From NCBI RefSeq assembly GCF_004570385.1, contig NZ_SPQL01000001.1, forward strand, positions 248,001 through 312,000: a stretch of 64,000 nt of DNA, given 5' to 3'. This DNA is from Blastococcus sp. CT_GayMR19. GTDB lineage: Bacteria; Actinomycetota; Actinomycetes; Mycobacteriales; Geodermatophilaceae. The notes under the pieces are model-generated. The model had not been told where the DNA came from. It did not search any database and saw only the letters and a list, made by a program, of their open reading frames with translations. Made by a program: the position numbers and the translations under genes. Shown here piece by piece: positions 32,970-41,896 of this stretch (its first letter is position 1; each line of letters starts with the position of its first letter).

Positions 32970-33486
32970 ACAGGACAGGGTCCCCGCCCACGCCATGCGG
33001 CGCGAGAGCCTAAGACCGATCGTCACCGGACCGCAAAGATTCGGCAGCTCGAGTGCGCTCGACCGTCCAGCCGTGCCGGGCACCTCCGGAACGGTGTCCG
33101 GGCGAACCCTCCTCCACACAGGATCGTGAATCGCTGGCTAGTCGGGTCCTCGGCGGGGACTGATCGGGGTTGCCGGCAGGAACCTCGAAGGCGATCAGCG
33201 GTCCCTCCCAGGCAGTCAGCCGGATGCGTGCCGACCGAAGCAAGAGGTCGCTGTGGCCGAAGCTCTGCGGGCGCGCTGCGCTCTTGGAGTCCGCGCCGCC
33301 AGCCACCATGCCGCTACCCGCCAGAGGCGGACGACGTCGTGGCGGTAAGCCTTAGGCGTACCCCGCAACGGGCTGTGTAGTGCGACCGCCCCGCCGAACT
33401 CGTTCCGACGAGCGCGCCCAGCCTGGCCCGCGCATCATCGACACCACGGCCCGGACACTGCGGCAAAGAAGGATCGGAGGACTGAA
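32970..33486. other. Gene-poor region
   Basis: About 517 bp with short open frames on both strands but no coding character, RNA structure or repeat that I can support. It separates the LapA-like gene from the small acidic gene. Confidence 0.4.
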
Positions 33487-33708
33487 GTGGCACTCGATGA
33501 CGACATGACGACTCCTCCGCTGGGACCCATGGACCACGGAACCCCAGCCGACCGCGCGGAGGGGACGATGTCGGAGGATCAGTATCTGGGCAGGGACAGC
33601 CTCGCCGACCTAGAAGCTGACGGCGGCGCCGACCAGCCCATCGACGCCGGTGGCGTAGGGGCAGACGACCCCACGACCGAGACCGACGAAGACACCCGCT
33701 TCGCCTGA
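33487..33708 (+). CDS. Small acidic hypothetical protein
   Basis: 73-aa protein from GTG 33487 with ATCGGAGG 7 nt upstream, a good RBS. It is very acidic and low in hydrophobics (ALDDDMTTPPLGPMDHGTP, DSLADLEADGGADQ, TTETDEDTRFA), probably disordered. Small Asp/Glu-rich proteins of this kind occur near stress genes in these organisms, but I know no defined function. Confidence 0.6.
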   Translation: MALDDDMTTPPLGPMDHGTPADRAEGTMSEDQYLGRDSLADLEADGGADQPIDAGGVGADDPTTETDEDTRFA

Positions 33709-33756
33709 CCCGAGCAAGCGGTTACGCACACCCCCCGAGGGCGGACCAGGCGGCGC

Positions 33757-34002
33757 GTGGTTCACCACCGACGGCGTGGCCCAGGGGGGATCGAAACCGC
33801 GGTCGAGGCCGGCCCGGACGTCGTGCTCCTCCCCTGCCACGACGCCTACATCAGCGACCCCGCTGTCCAGGAACAGCTCCACGAGGTGATGAACGTCCCT
33901 CCCACGCGGCTGGACGCCGACGTACCGGCGTACGTGGTGCTCGGCTTCTGCGCGCCGGACTGCCGGCCGCCACTGTCGTGCTGGATGCCTTTCACGCCGT
34001 GA
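33757..34002 (+). other. Open frame of uncertain status (possible gene fragment)
   Basis: Codes PDVVLLPCHDAYISDPAVQE and TRLDADVPAYVVLGFCAPD. The second segment resembles part of DUF302 proteins, but the order of blocks is not that of an intact member, and the 3' end overlaps the ISL3 transposase remnant in another frame. Most likely debris. Confidence 0.3.
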
Positions 34003-34123
34003 AGCTCGCCCAGAACACCGTCGACGCGGTCCGCCGGCGGGTGCAGCAGGAGCAGACCGGGCATCGCGGCCACAAGATGACCCGCTCTACCGGATTCGCC
34101 GGGTCCTGCTGCGCGGCGCCTGA
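33969..34123 (+). pseudogene. ISL3-family transposase fragment, frameshifted
   Basis: Reads ATVVLDAFHAVKLAQNTVDA and VRRRVQQEQTGHRGHK, then after a one-base frame change DPLYRIRRVLLRGA and a stop. This is the middle of the ISL3 DDE transposase (the VxDxFHxVKLAN region followed by RRRVQQ). No terminal inverted repeats or other transposase parts were found nearby, so only a scar remains. Confidence 0.75.
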
Positions 34124-34291
34124 GCTGCGCATCATCATCCTTGGGAGGGCGCCGACCGCGGGGCCGGGCTCGACGTGAAGGCATCGACCGCTGCCCCGAG
34201 CGCATCGAGGAGCTCCTCGACGTCATGACGAGTTCGTGACGAGTCCGCGAAAGCATGGGGACACCGGGCAACGGCTGCGACAGTGGGGGGA

Positions 34292-34594
34292 ATGAGCACC
34301 TCCGGACCGCTGAGCCAGCACGATTCCGTCCCACTGACCGAGGTCGTCGACATGCGCCAAGGCTCCGTGCGCGTGAGCGGACATCTCACCGTGCAAGGGG
34401 CCGACCTTCTAAGGGGCACCGTGGAGACTATGCGCCGCGACGGCCACAGTACGGTGCTCCTAGATCTTCAGGACCTGCAAGCCGCCGATTCCGCTGGCCT
34501 GCAGGTTCTGCGCAACCTTCGGCAGTCCGTGGCCGCAGATGGCGGAGAGCTCTTCGTCTCGCCATCGCCGAGAGGGCTGACCCCGCGGCTCTGA
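34292..34594 (+). CDS. STAS-domain anti-sigma factor antagonist
   Basis: 100-aa protein from ATG 34292, with GGGGGGA just upstream. Single STAS domain: SVRVSGHLTVQGADLLRGTV, then TVLLDLQDLQAADSAGLQVL with the Ser of ADSAG at the usual phosphoacceptor site. Anti-anti-sigma proteins of this type bind an anti-sigma kinase (RsbW type). It is one of three close relatives in the island (the others at 43096 and, broken, 46917) that share SGHLTVQGADLLRGT. No sigma factor or kinase gene accompanies it. Confidence 0.85.
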   Translation: MSTSGPLSQHDSVPLTEVVDMRQGSVRVSGHLTVQGADLLRGTVETMRRDGHSTVLLDLQDLQAADSAGLQVLRNLRQSVAADGGELFVSPSPRGLTPRL

Positions 34595-34879
34595 CGTCTC
34601 GGACGTGACACACCGCCTGCTCCCTGGAACCTGATCATCCACGAGACCATCCGGCAAGCAGCACGGCAGCCGCAGACGGCCTACAACGCGGCCTCCTTCC
34701 GCCTGCCGCGCACGTACCCCCCCCAGGGGCGGTCGTTTCCGGCCGACCGGGGTAGATAGCGACAAAGATCGTCATGACAGTCGTGCGCGGAGAGCAGTTG
34801 CCGTAGCGGCCCTCAAGCCTTTCGTCTCGGCGGCTCTGAACGCGGCCTTCCGGGGGCCCGACGGCCCGAAACGAGCGTC
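34595..34879. other. Gene-poor region
   Basis: 285 bp without a supported gene. A run of eight C (ccccccccagggg, about 34718) is the only notable feature. Confidence 0.35.
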
Positions 34880-35251
34880 CTGACGACGCGACGCTCAACC
34901 ACTGCGACGCCAGTTGTCGTCTACGCCGTCCTCTATGTCCTCCTCGAGCCGTTCGGCTACCTGACCGCCCACCTGGCGGCGACGGTCGCGTCCTCGATGC
35001 TCGCCAACGAGCTGCACCGCCGGCTCACCTTCCACGCCGAGGACCGGGTGCACTGGCTGGGGCCGGCGGGTGTCCTTCCTCGGACCACGAGCCCCGCCCT
35101 CGCCTGGCTCAACGCGGCCGTGGCTCCACCCCGCTCGCGCTTGCAGCTCTCCCTGGCCGCAGCCGTCACCGCCGTGATCGGGCTGCTGCGCTGCCTCGCC
35201 CTCCGGTGGATCCTCCGCCCTTCCGCGCAACCTGATCACCCGGACGCCTGA
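34880..35251 (+). pseudogene. GtrA-like membrane protein lacking a normal start
   Basis: The frame is open from about 34880, but the first ATG (34997) falls inside the conserved part. Before it the frame reads VVVYAVLYVLLEPFGYLTAH and LAATVASSMLANELHRRLTF, the two helices and NxxxxRxxTF motif of GtrA-like flippase-type proteins. After it comes HAEDRVHWLGPAGVL and two further hydrophobic stretches. With no ATG, GTG or TTG upstream in frame, the 5' end is probably lost; a CTG start at 34880 is a less likely alternative. Confidence 0.55.
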
Positions 35252-35302
35252 GCACCGCGCGTTATGGGAGCCCGGCGGCTCCGAGCTGCGTAGCGTGATC
35301 GC

Positions 35303-36973
35303 GTGGCCGAGCCGACGTCCCCCGCGTCCTCCCCCTGGGGACGGCGCGGGCGCGTGGCCGGCACCTGGGTGCTGCGGGTCGCGCTGGCCGTAGCCGGCGC
35401 CCTGACCGCCGTGCTCCTCTTCGGTCGCGTGCACGCGCCGATCGGTCCCTTTGACGCGACCCTGGCCTTCTATCCGGTGGGTGGCGGGGCGCAGGTCGCG
35501 GTCGCGCCGCTCGGCGAGCTGGTCGTCGACGTCTACGACGGGCCGCTGCGGCTGGACGTCACCCTGCTGCGGGTCGACCAGGAGCGGGCACAGCGACTGG
35601 CGACCGACCCGGTGCGGCTGGCCGGCGTCGTCGACCGCGTGAGCGAGAACCTCCGCAGCGCGGTGGTCGAACTCTTGTGGAAGACCGCTCTCCTCGCCCT
35701 GGCGGGCGCCGCGGTCACCTCCTGGGCCGTGCTGCACAGGCGCAGGGAACCGCTGATCGCCGTAGGCGTGACCGGCGCGCTCCTCCTAGGCACGGCGGGC
35801 CTGGGTGCGGCCACCTGGCGGCCCGAGGCGCTCTCCCAGCCGACCTACACCGGGCTTCTGGTCAACGCGAACAACCTGATCGGCAGCGCCGAGGACCTCG
35901 TCGCTCGCTTCGACGCCTACCGCGCCTCGCTCGAGGACCTCGTCGCTAACGTCGGGACGCTCTACTCGGCGATCTCCGCGCTGCCGGCGCGCGGTGGCAC
36001 AGACGAAACGGTGGCGCTGCTGCACGTCTCCGACCTGCACCTCAACCCCGCCGGCTTCGACCTGATGCGCCAGGTGGCCCAGCAGTTCCGAGTCGACGCC
36101 GTGCTCGACAGCGGCGACATCACCGACTGGGGCAGCCAGCCGGAGAACCAGCTGGTCGCCCGGGTGGGCCAGCTCGGCGTCCCCTACGTCTACGTCCGTG
36201 GCAACCACGACTCGAGGACGACGGCGGCGCTGATAGCCGAGCAGCCCAACGCCGTCGTGCTCGACGCGTCGACGACGGCGACGGTGGGCGGCCTGACCGT
36301 GGTCGGCATGCCGGATCCGCGGTTCACCCCCGACAAGACCACCGGGGACGACAACGCGGGACCTGAGGTGCTTGAGGAGGCGGGAAAGGAGTTGAGGCGG
36401 ATGATCGGCACGCTTCCCGCGCCACCTGCCGTCGCCCTGGTGCACGACCCGAAGCTGGCGGCGCCGCTGCAGGGGGCCGTCCCACTCGTCCTCGCCGGGC
36501 ACACGCACGAACGTAAGGTGACCGAACTGGAGGACGGCAGCCTGCTCATGGTGCAGGGCTCCACCGGCGGCGCGGGCCTCCGCGCGCTGCAGGGCGAGTA
36601 CCCCGAGCCGCTCACCTGCACGGTGCTTTACCTCGACGCGGACACCGGTGAGCTCCGCGCCTACGACGAGATCACCCTCGGCGGGCTGGGCGAGACCGAG
36701 GTGACCATCCAGCGCACCGTCATCCCCGCGACCCTGGAGGGACTGGAGCGGACCGGCGAGGCAGAGCAGTCGGAGGATGAAGAGGGGACCGGGCAGACAG
36801 GGCAGACCGGTCCGGCAGGGGAGACCGGTCAGGCGGGGCAGGCCAGCGGGGCTGGGCAGGCCGGCGGGGCGGGGCAGGCCGGCGGGGCGGACGGCACGGA
36901 GGAGTCCCCTCAGCTCGGGGAGTCACCGGACCCGGCCGGCGGGTCGCGCAGCTCTGCGTCGCCGACCGGGTGA
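35303..36973 (+). CDS. Membrane-anchored metallophosphoesterase with repetitive tail
   Basis: 556-aa protein from GTG 35303. Two membrane helices flank an extracytoplasmic-like region (WVLRVALAVAGALTAVLLFG at about 23-42; LLALAGAAVTSWAV at about 130). The calcineurin-like domain follows from about 240: LLHVSDLHLNP, DSGDITDWG, VRGNHDSR, LVHDPK and LAGHTHERK, giving the full DxH-GD-GNHD-H-GHxH metal set. The last 70 residues are low-complexity Gly/Gln/Ala repeats (GQTGQTGPAGETGQAGQ type). Two-metal phosphatase, substrate unknown. A broken relative follows at 37105. Confidence 0.87.
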   Translation: MAEPTSPASSPWGRRGRVAGTWVLRVALAVAGALTAVLLFGRVHAPIGPFDATLAFYPVGGGAQVAVAPLGELVVDVYDGPLRLDVTLLRVDQERAQRLATDPVRLAGVVDRVSENLRSAVVELLWKTALLALAGAAVTSWAVLHRRREPLIAVGVTGALLLGTAGLGAATWRPEALSQPTYTGLLVNANNLIGSAEDLVARFDAYRASLEDLVANVGTLYSAISALPARGGTDETVALLHVSDLHLNPAGFDLMRQVAQQFRVDAVLDSGDITDWGSQPENQLVARVGQLGVPYVYVRGNHDSRTTAALIAEQPNAVVLDASTTATVGGLTVVGMPDPRFTPDKTTGDDNAGPEVLEEAGKELRRMIGTLPAPPAVALVHDPKLAAPLQGAVPLVLAGHTHERKVTELEDGSLLMVQGSTGGAGLRALQGEYPEPLTCTVLYLDADTGELRAYDEITLGGLGETEVTIQRTVIPATLEGLERTGEAEQSEDEEGTGQTGQTGPAGETGQAGQASGAGQAGGAGQAGGADGTEESPQLGESPDPAGGSRSSASPTG

Positions 36974-37104
36974 GCGCCTCGTCCTAGGAGACTGCTGACC
37001 AAGGGGAGTCTGTGTGGGGCGGTGATCTGAGGTTGGCGCGGGCAGGCCCGCCATCAATGGCCGGCAGCGGCAGACAGGTAACAACCTTGAGACTCGACAA
37101 CGTG

Positions 37105-37462
37105 GTCGACCTGCCCGCTGGGACGCGCTCAGCGAGGTGGCCGACGACGCCCCCCGCATCGTGTTGATGCACGACCCCACCGCATTCCCTGAGCTACCGG
37201 CGGGCACCGCGCCCCTCGCCGTCGCCGGCCACACCCACTGCGGCAGGTCGCTCTGCCCGGCGCGCCGAAGTGGTCTTACCTGGCGCTCACGAGCGAGGAG
37301 AAGATCGTGGCCGAGGGGTGGGCGCCCGAGGACTACGGCGCCTCCGGAAAACGTCTCTTCGTCAGCTGCGGTATCGGCTTCAGCGTGGTCCCGGTGCGGA
37401 TCAACGCCTTTCCGGAGGTCGCCTTCTTCCGGCTCACCGGCACTGCTGATGGCGGCCGCTGA
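37105..37462 (+). pseudogene. Truncated, frameshifted metallophosphoesterase
   Basis: WDALSEVADDAPRIVLMHDP and TAPLAVAGHTHCG are in one frame. The sequence then continues one frame over as QVALPGAPKWSYLALTSEEK, ASGKRLFVSCGIGFSVVPVR, and INAFPEVAFFRL to a stop at 37460-37462. This is the C-terminal third of a calcineurin-like phosphoesterase of the YkuE type. The N-terminal metal motifs are absent and a frameshift splits the GHTHCGQ motif. It lies just after the intact, more distant metallophosphoesterase. Confidence 0.8.
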
Positions 37463-37778
37463 GGGCGTGCGGTGGTTCAGCGACAGCCCGCGGCCGGACG
37501 GGCCCAGCCGTCGCATCTGCACGCGGGCATCAGCCCCGACCGGAGCCAGCAGACTCAGGTTCGCACCGTTCGGGGGCGTGCACCCGGACGCAGAAGTTGG
37601 CGATGCAGGCGCGAACCCATTGCCCCCCTGATCTCTCCGAGGCCTCTGGCGTCGGATGCGTTCGGGACGAGGCCGCGTCGTCGTGCGCCGGTGCTCTACC
37701 GGGCCGACCTCCCTCCGGCCGGGGAGACTGAATCGCACGACGGCCGGCACCGCGGCCAGGAGACCGTTGAGGAGGGCC
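37463..37778. other. Intergenic region before the DUF2254 gene
   Basis: 316 bp without a supported gene. The promoter of the DUF2254 gene should lie in the right half; GGAGG at its end is the RBS. Confidence 0.35.
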
Positions 37779-39161
37779 ATGGCAGGGCTTCTGACGTCCG
37801 GCCGGAGGCGGCTGGCGCGGCTGCGCACCGCCGTCAACGGGGCGCTGTGGCCCATTCCGGCCGCGCTGATCGTCGGCGCCATCGGTCTCGGTGTGGGCCT
37901 GCCGATCCTCGACGGCGCGCTCCAGGATCCCGGGCAGGTGCCGCTGATCCACGTCTTCGGCGGTGGACCCTCCGCGGCACGCAGCATCCTCGGGGCCATC
38001 GCCGGTTCGCTGATCTCGGTGACCACGCTGCTGTTCTCGCTGACGATCGTCACGCTGCAGCTGGCCAGCAGCCAGTACACGCCTCGGCTCCTGCAGACCT
38101 TCGTCCGCGATCGGGTGGTGCAGGTCTGCCTGGGCACGCTGCTGGGAACGTTCGTCTACGCCCTCACCGTGCTGCGCAGCGTTCGCTCTGCCGACGAGTC
38201 CGGTGCCGGCGCCTTCGTACCCCGCATATCGGTCACCGTCGGGTTCCTCTTCACGCTGGCCTCGGTCGCTGCACTCCTGGTCTTCCTGGCCCACCAGACC
38301 GGACAGCTTCGGGTGGAGACCATGATGCGCGAGGTGCACGCGGAGGCTTCCGAGACGCTGGACCGCCTGGCACGCCAATTGAACGAGGACGAGCACCCCG
38401 ACCAGCCGCTGCCTCCAGTCGCCGCCGGAGCCAGGCCGTTGTGCGCGACAGCCAGCGGGTTCCTGGTCCAGGTGCAGGAAGAAGCGCTGCTGCTCGCCGC
38501 CGCTGACGCCGAGGCCGCACTGTGCGTGGACAAACGACCCGGGGACGCGGTCGTCGCGGGGACGCCGCTGGCCTGGGCGTGGCCGCTGCACCCCGGAAGT
38601 TGGGACCACGAATCGTTGGAAACGGCGATCGGGCGCGAGGTCACGGTCGCCCACGAGCGCTCGGAGGTCGCCGATCCCAGCTACGGGCTGCGCAAGCTGG
38701 TGGACATCGCTGCCCGCGCGCTGTCCCCGGGCATCAACGATCCGACGACCGCTGTCCACGCGCTGTCCCACCTGTCGGCCCTGCTCGGGTCGCTCACCGA
38801 ACGGGACACGTGGCACCGGCGGCTGACCGACGACGAGGGCCGCAATCGGGTGTTCCTGCGGTCCGGAGAGTTCGGCGACCTGCTCGACCTCGCGGTCACC
38901 CAGATCCGCGACTACGGCCGCCGCGACGCCACCGTCGTCGGCCGGCTGTTCGGCCTGCTGGCCGAAGTGGGCTGGCAAGCCCGCACCCCGACCCAGCGGA
39001 ACGCCGTCGGCCTGCAGTGCCGGCTGCTCACCGAGCAGAGTCTCGCCGAGCTCCCCACCGGGCGCACCGCCGACGACGTGCACCGCTGGGCGGCCGCGGT
39101 GGACGCCGCGCTCGACGGTCGCTGGCAGTCGGCCGACGGGGTCACTCACCCACCGCGGTGA
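37779..39161 (+). CDS. DUF2254 integral membrane protein
   Basis: 460-aa protein from ATG 37779 with GGAGG 5 nt upstream. Four N-terminal helices lie at about 20-165, including FGGGPSAARSILGAIAGSLI and TTLLFSLTIVTLQLASSQY, a DUF2254 hallmark. A soluble C-terminal half follows with ALSPGINDPTTAVHALSHL and FGDLLDLAVTQIRDYGRRD, also typical. The function of the family is unknown; transport has been suggested from its topology. A truncated second copy lies at 44145-44340. Confidence 0.87.
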   Translation: MAGLLTSGRRRLARLRTAVNGALWPIPAALIVGAIGLGVGLPILDGALQDPGQVPLIHVFGGGPSAARSILGAIAGSLISVTTLLFSLTIVTLQLASSQYTPRLLQTFVRDRVVQVCLGTLLGTFVYALTVLRSVRSADESGAGAFVPRISVTVGFLFTLASVAALLVFLAHQTGQLRVETMMREVHAEASETLDRLARQLNEDEHPDQPLPPVAAGARPLCATASGFLVQVQEEALLLAAADAEAALCVDKRPGDAVVAGTPLAWAWPLHPGSWDHESLETAIGREVTVAHERSEVADPSYGLRKLVDIAARALSPGINDPTTAVHALSHLSALLGSLTERDTWHRRLTDDEGRNRVFLRSGEFGDLLDLAVTQIRDYGRRDATVVGRLFGLLAEVGWQARTPTQRNAVGLQCRLLTEQSLAELPTGRTADDVHRWAAAVDAALDGRWQSADGVTHPPR

Positions 39162-39332
39162 CCCTTGTGAGGGCCGGCGTGGCCGGCACTCCTCGCGTTG
39201 CCGAGTACGGGAGCAGGACCGGCCCATCGTCATGACAATCCGATGACGACGCCGACTGGTCGCGCATCACTCGGTCAGGCCAGGGAACCCGCGACACAAC
39301 GGTCCGACCGGACGGAGAACGGAGACATCACG

Positions 39333-39848
39333 ATGCGTCTGCAGCGAAGCCGGCGGGGGGCGGGTCTGGTGCTGGCGGCCGCCCTCGCCCTGACCGGGGC
39401 CGGGCTGTCCGGCTGTGCCGACGGGACGGACGACTCGGCGATGGCGCCGGACCTGGAGCCCGAAGTGCCCGACATCCGGGGCGAAGACGAACTGGACGAC
39501 CCTTACCGGGGACTGCTCGACGCCGCCTTCGTCGAGGACCTGCCCGCCTACGACACCCAGGAGGTGACAGTGCTGGCGGCCGTGGACGAGGTCCTCTCTC
39601 CGCGCAGCTTCACCGTCACTTCTCCGAGCGATTCCGAGGTCGGCCCGGTCCTCGTCGTCACTGCCGAGAAGGCCGCCGAGTTCGAGCCGGGGGCCGGCGA
39701 CGAGTTGATTCTCGCGGCAACGGCGGCCAACGAGTTCGACGCAGACGCCGTGGCCGAGGATTACGGGCTCACGCTGGACAGCGAACAGTACGAGGAGTGG
39801 AACGGCGAGATGTTCCTCGTCGCGACGATCATCCAACCGGCACCCTGA
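39333..39848 (+). CDS. Lipoprotein of unknown function
   Basis: 171-aa protein from ATG 39333, with ACGGAGA about 8 nt upstream. Signal peptide with lipobox GAGLSGC at residues about 22-28. The mature part is acidic, with a single domain of about 110 residues (DTQEVTVLAAVDEVLSPRSF, GPVLVVTAEKAAEFEPGAGD) resembling small OB- or beta-barrel-like lipoproteins. It converges with the GerMN lipoprotein gene. No known family recognised. Confidence 0.75.
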   Translation: MRLQRSRRGAGLVLAAALALTGAGLSGCADGTDDSAMAPDLEPEVPDIRGEDELDDPYRGLLDAAFVEDLPAYDTQEVTVLAAVDEVLSPRSFTVTSPSDSEVGPVLVVTAEKAAEFEPGAGDELILAATAANEFDADAVAEDYGLTLDSEQYEEWNGEMFLVATIIQPAP

Positions 39849-39869
39849 CGCGCTCGCCCAGGTCGGCGG

Positions 39870-40511
39870 TCAGGACGGTGCGGCAGGGACGGCGGAGGGG
39901 GACCGGGCCGGCGGCACCTCGGGAGCGGTCACGAACACGGCGTAGTCGCGGGCGGTCAGCGGAGCGGAGGTGAGCTCTCCCGTCGGGAGCGGCGCCTCCA
40001 CAGGGTCGCCGTCGATGGTGAGCCGCACGGCGTCGACGCCGGTCACGCTGGTGGCGGTCAGCACGAGCTGCGCGACGGCCCGGCGGCTGGCTCCCCCGGA
40101 CGGCGCCCCGGAGGGCAGGGAGATGTCTATGGTCGCCGTCCGCTGGGACAGGTCGGTCAACAAGAGCCGCACCTCCGGCGTCAACACGCTCGACAACTCT
40201 TCCTCCTGCTCGGCGGCGCTGGGCCCTGCCTCCAGCTGCGCCAAGAGGTCGGCGAGCCGCTGGCGCACCGTCGTCCCGTCGACCTCGCGGGGCCGACCGA
40301 CGAGCACCTCGTCGGCGCCCACCAGGAAGATCTGCGACGGCGACTCTACGGGCGCGGCGGTGCTGGGCGCCGTCGGTGCCGGGGTGCGGTCCGCCAGCCC
40401 GTAGGGCACCTCCGACGACGGGATCGCGCGCGGCTCGTCACCCACCGGCACGCCGCAGCCCCCCACACACAGGGTGAGCCCCACTGCCGCGAGTCCGCGC
40501 CACCGGCTCAT
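39870..40511 (-). CDS. GerMN-domain lipoprotein (short LpqB-like)
   Basis: 213-aa protein from an ATG at 40511 that overlaps the histidine kinase stop. Lipobox TLCVGGC is at the end of the signal peptide. Residues about 60-160 form a GerMN domain (SQIFLVGADEVLVGRPREVD, VRQRLADLLAQLEAGPSAAE, ATIDISLPSG, RAVAQLVLTATSV). LpqB, the accessory lipoprotein of the MtrAB system, has GerMN plus a beta-propeller; this version has GerMN only. Coupled translation after regulator and kinase supports a role as the kinase's extracytoplasmic partner. Confidence 0.82.
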   Translation of the reverse strand: MSRWRGLAAVGLTLCVGGCGVPVGDEPRAIPSSEVPYGLADRTPAPTAPSTAAPVESPSQIFLVGADEVLVGRPREVDGTTVRQRLADLLAQLEAGPSAAEQEEELSSVLTPEVRLLLTDLSQRTATIDISLPSGAPSGGASRRAVAQLVLTATSVTGVDAVRLTIDGDPVEAPLPTGELTSAPLTARDYAVFVTAPEVPPARSPSAVPAAPS

Positions 40512-41896
40512 CTCGGCCGCACCGAAAGGGACAGTGTGAATCGCGTGCCGCCGTTCGGACCGTCGGAGCACCACGCCGATCCACCGTGCCGGGCGGCCGT
40601 TTCCGCCACGATGGCCAGGCCCAGACCCGCTCCGGGCAGGGAGCGCCGGGCGGCTCGCGGGCCGCGGGCGAACCGCTCGAAGATGCGTTCACGGTCCGCC
40701 GCGGCCACGCCCGGACCGGCGTCGTCGACCGTCACCCAAACGGCGTCGCCGCGCCGCTGGACACCGACGGCGCATAGCCCTCCGGCGTGGCGGTCGGCGT
40801 TGTCCAGCAGGTTGCGCACCGCCCGCTCCAGGGTCGTCTTGTCGCCGGGGACGGTGGTGTCGGCACCGGCCGGCACCTCGAGCAGCTCAGCGGGCCGGCC
40901 GCTGTCGGTGAGCACCTGGCGCACGAGGCCAGCCAGGCAGACCGGCTGCGCAGAGCTCGGCAGATCCGCACCGTCCAGCCTGGCCAGCTGCAGCAGGTCG
41001 TCGAGCGTGCGGCGTAATCGTGACAGCTCGCCCTCCACCAGGGCCAGCGCCTCGCGGCCGCGCGGCGACAGTTCCTCCCGGCGACTCCCGAGCACCTCGA
41101 CGCTGGTGACCAGGGTGGTGAGCGGGCTGCGCAGCTCGTGGCTCACGTCGCCGACGAACCGGGCGTCCCGCTCGATCCGCGCCGCCAGCGCATCGACCAT
41201 GCTGTTGAAGCCGGCCACGATGCCCACGAGGTCTGGGTCGTCGGTCCCCGTCAGTCGGGTCCCGAGCTCGCCCCCGGCGATGCAGATCGCCGCCTCGGCC
41301 ACCTGCTCCAAGGGCTGAAGCGCCCGGCGGCTGGCCCAGACGCCGAAGGCCGTCCCGGCCGCGGTCGCTACCAGCGCCCCGGCCGCCAGCACTGCGGCCA
41401 GCGTGCTGAGCACCTGCCGGAGCTCGGTCAGCGGCCCCAGCTCGTAGAACTCTATGTCCGTCTCATGCAGGCGCAGACCGACGATCAGCCGCGGGCCGTC
41501 CCCGGTCTCGACGACCAGCCTCGCCGCCGCCTCCGTCGTCACCAGCCGCCGGAGTTCCGCCGGAACGTCGTCTGCTCCGACGTCCAGGCTGGAGGAGAAC
41601 CAGGATTCGCCGTCATGCACGACGACATCCGCACCGCCCGACGGCACCAGCTCGCCCAGCACGTCCCCGACCTCGGTGCCGGCCGTCGCGAGCCGGCTGT
41701 CCAGGACGTTCGCGTCGGCGAATGCCTGCCGCGTCAGCGACGCCTCGCGCTGGTCGAGCAGGTAGCTGCGCGCCAGCAGAAACGTGGTGCTCACCAGCAC
41801 GAGGGAGACGATCAGGGTGCCGGCTGCATAGCCGAGCACGATCCGCGCCCGCAGCCCCTTCCGGGGCAGGCCGGGCCCCCGGAGGGCGTGCCTCAC
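40508..41896 (-). CDS. Sensor histidine kinase (MtrB/CseC-like)
   Basis: 462-aa inner-membrane kinase. Helix 1 is at about 18-45 (IVLGYAAGTLIVSLVLVSTT), then an extracytoplasmic sensor of about 120 residues and helix 2 (LAAVLAAGALVATAAGTAFG). HAMP follows, then HisKA with the phosphoacceptor His in FVGDVSHELRSPLTT. HATPase_c has N box LLDNADRHAG, G1 DDAGPGVA and G2 GAGLGLAIVAETAARHGG. The frame starts at 41896 and overlaps the response regulator stop. With the GerMN lipoprotein after it, the order regulator-kinase-lipoprotein copies the mtrA-mtrB-lpqB layout used for envelope and osmotic stress. Confidence 0.92.
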   Translation of the reverse strand: MRHALRGPGLPRKGLRARIVLGYAAGTLIVSLVLVSTTFLLARSYLLDQREASLTRQAFADANVLDSRLATAGTEVGDVLGELVPSGGADVVVHDGESWFSSSLDVGADDVPAELRRLVTTEAAARLVVETGDGPRLIVGLRLHETDIEFYELGPLTELRQVLSTLAAVLAAGALVATAAGTAFGVWASRRALQPLEQVAEAAICIAGGELGTRLTGTDDPDLVGIVAGFNSMVDALAARIERDARFVGDVSHELRSPLTTLVTSVEVLGSRREELSPRGREALALVEGELSRLRRTLDDLLQLARLDGADLPSSAQPVCLAGLVRQVLTDSGRPAELLEVPAGADTTVPGDKTTLERAVRNLLDNADRHAGGLCAVGVQRRGDAVWVTVDDAGPGVAAADRERIFERFARGPRAARRSLPGAGLGLAIVAETAARHGGSAWCSDGPNGGTRFTLSLSVRPR

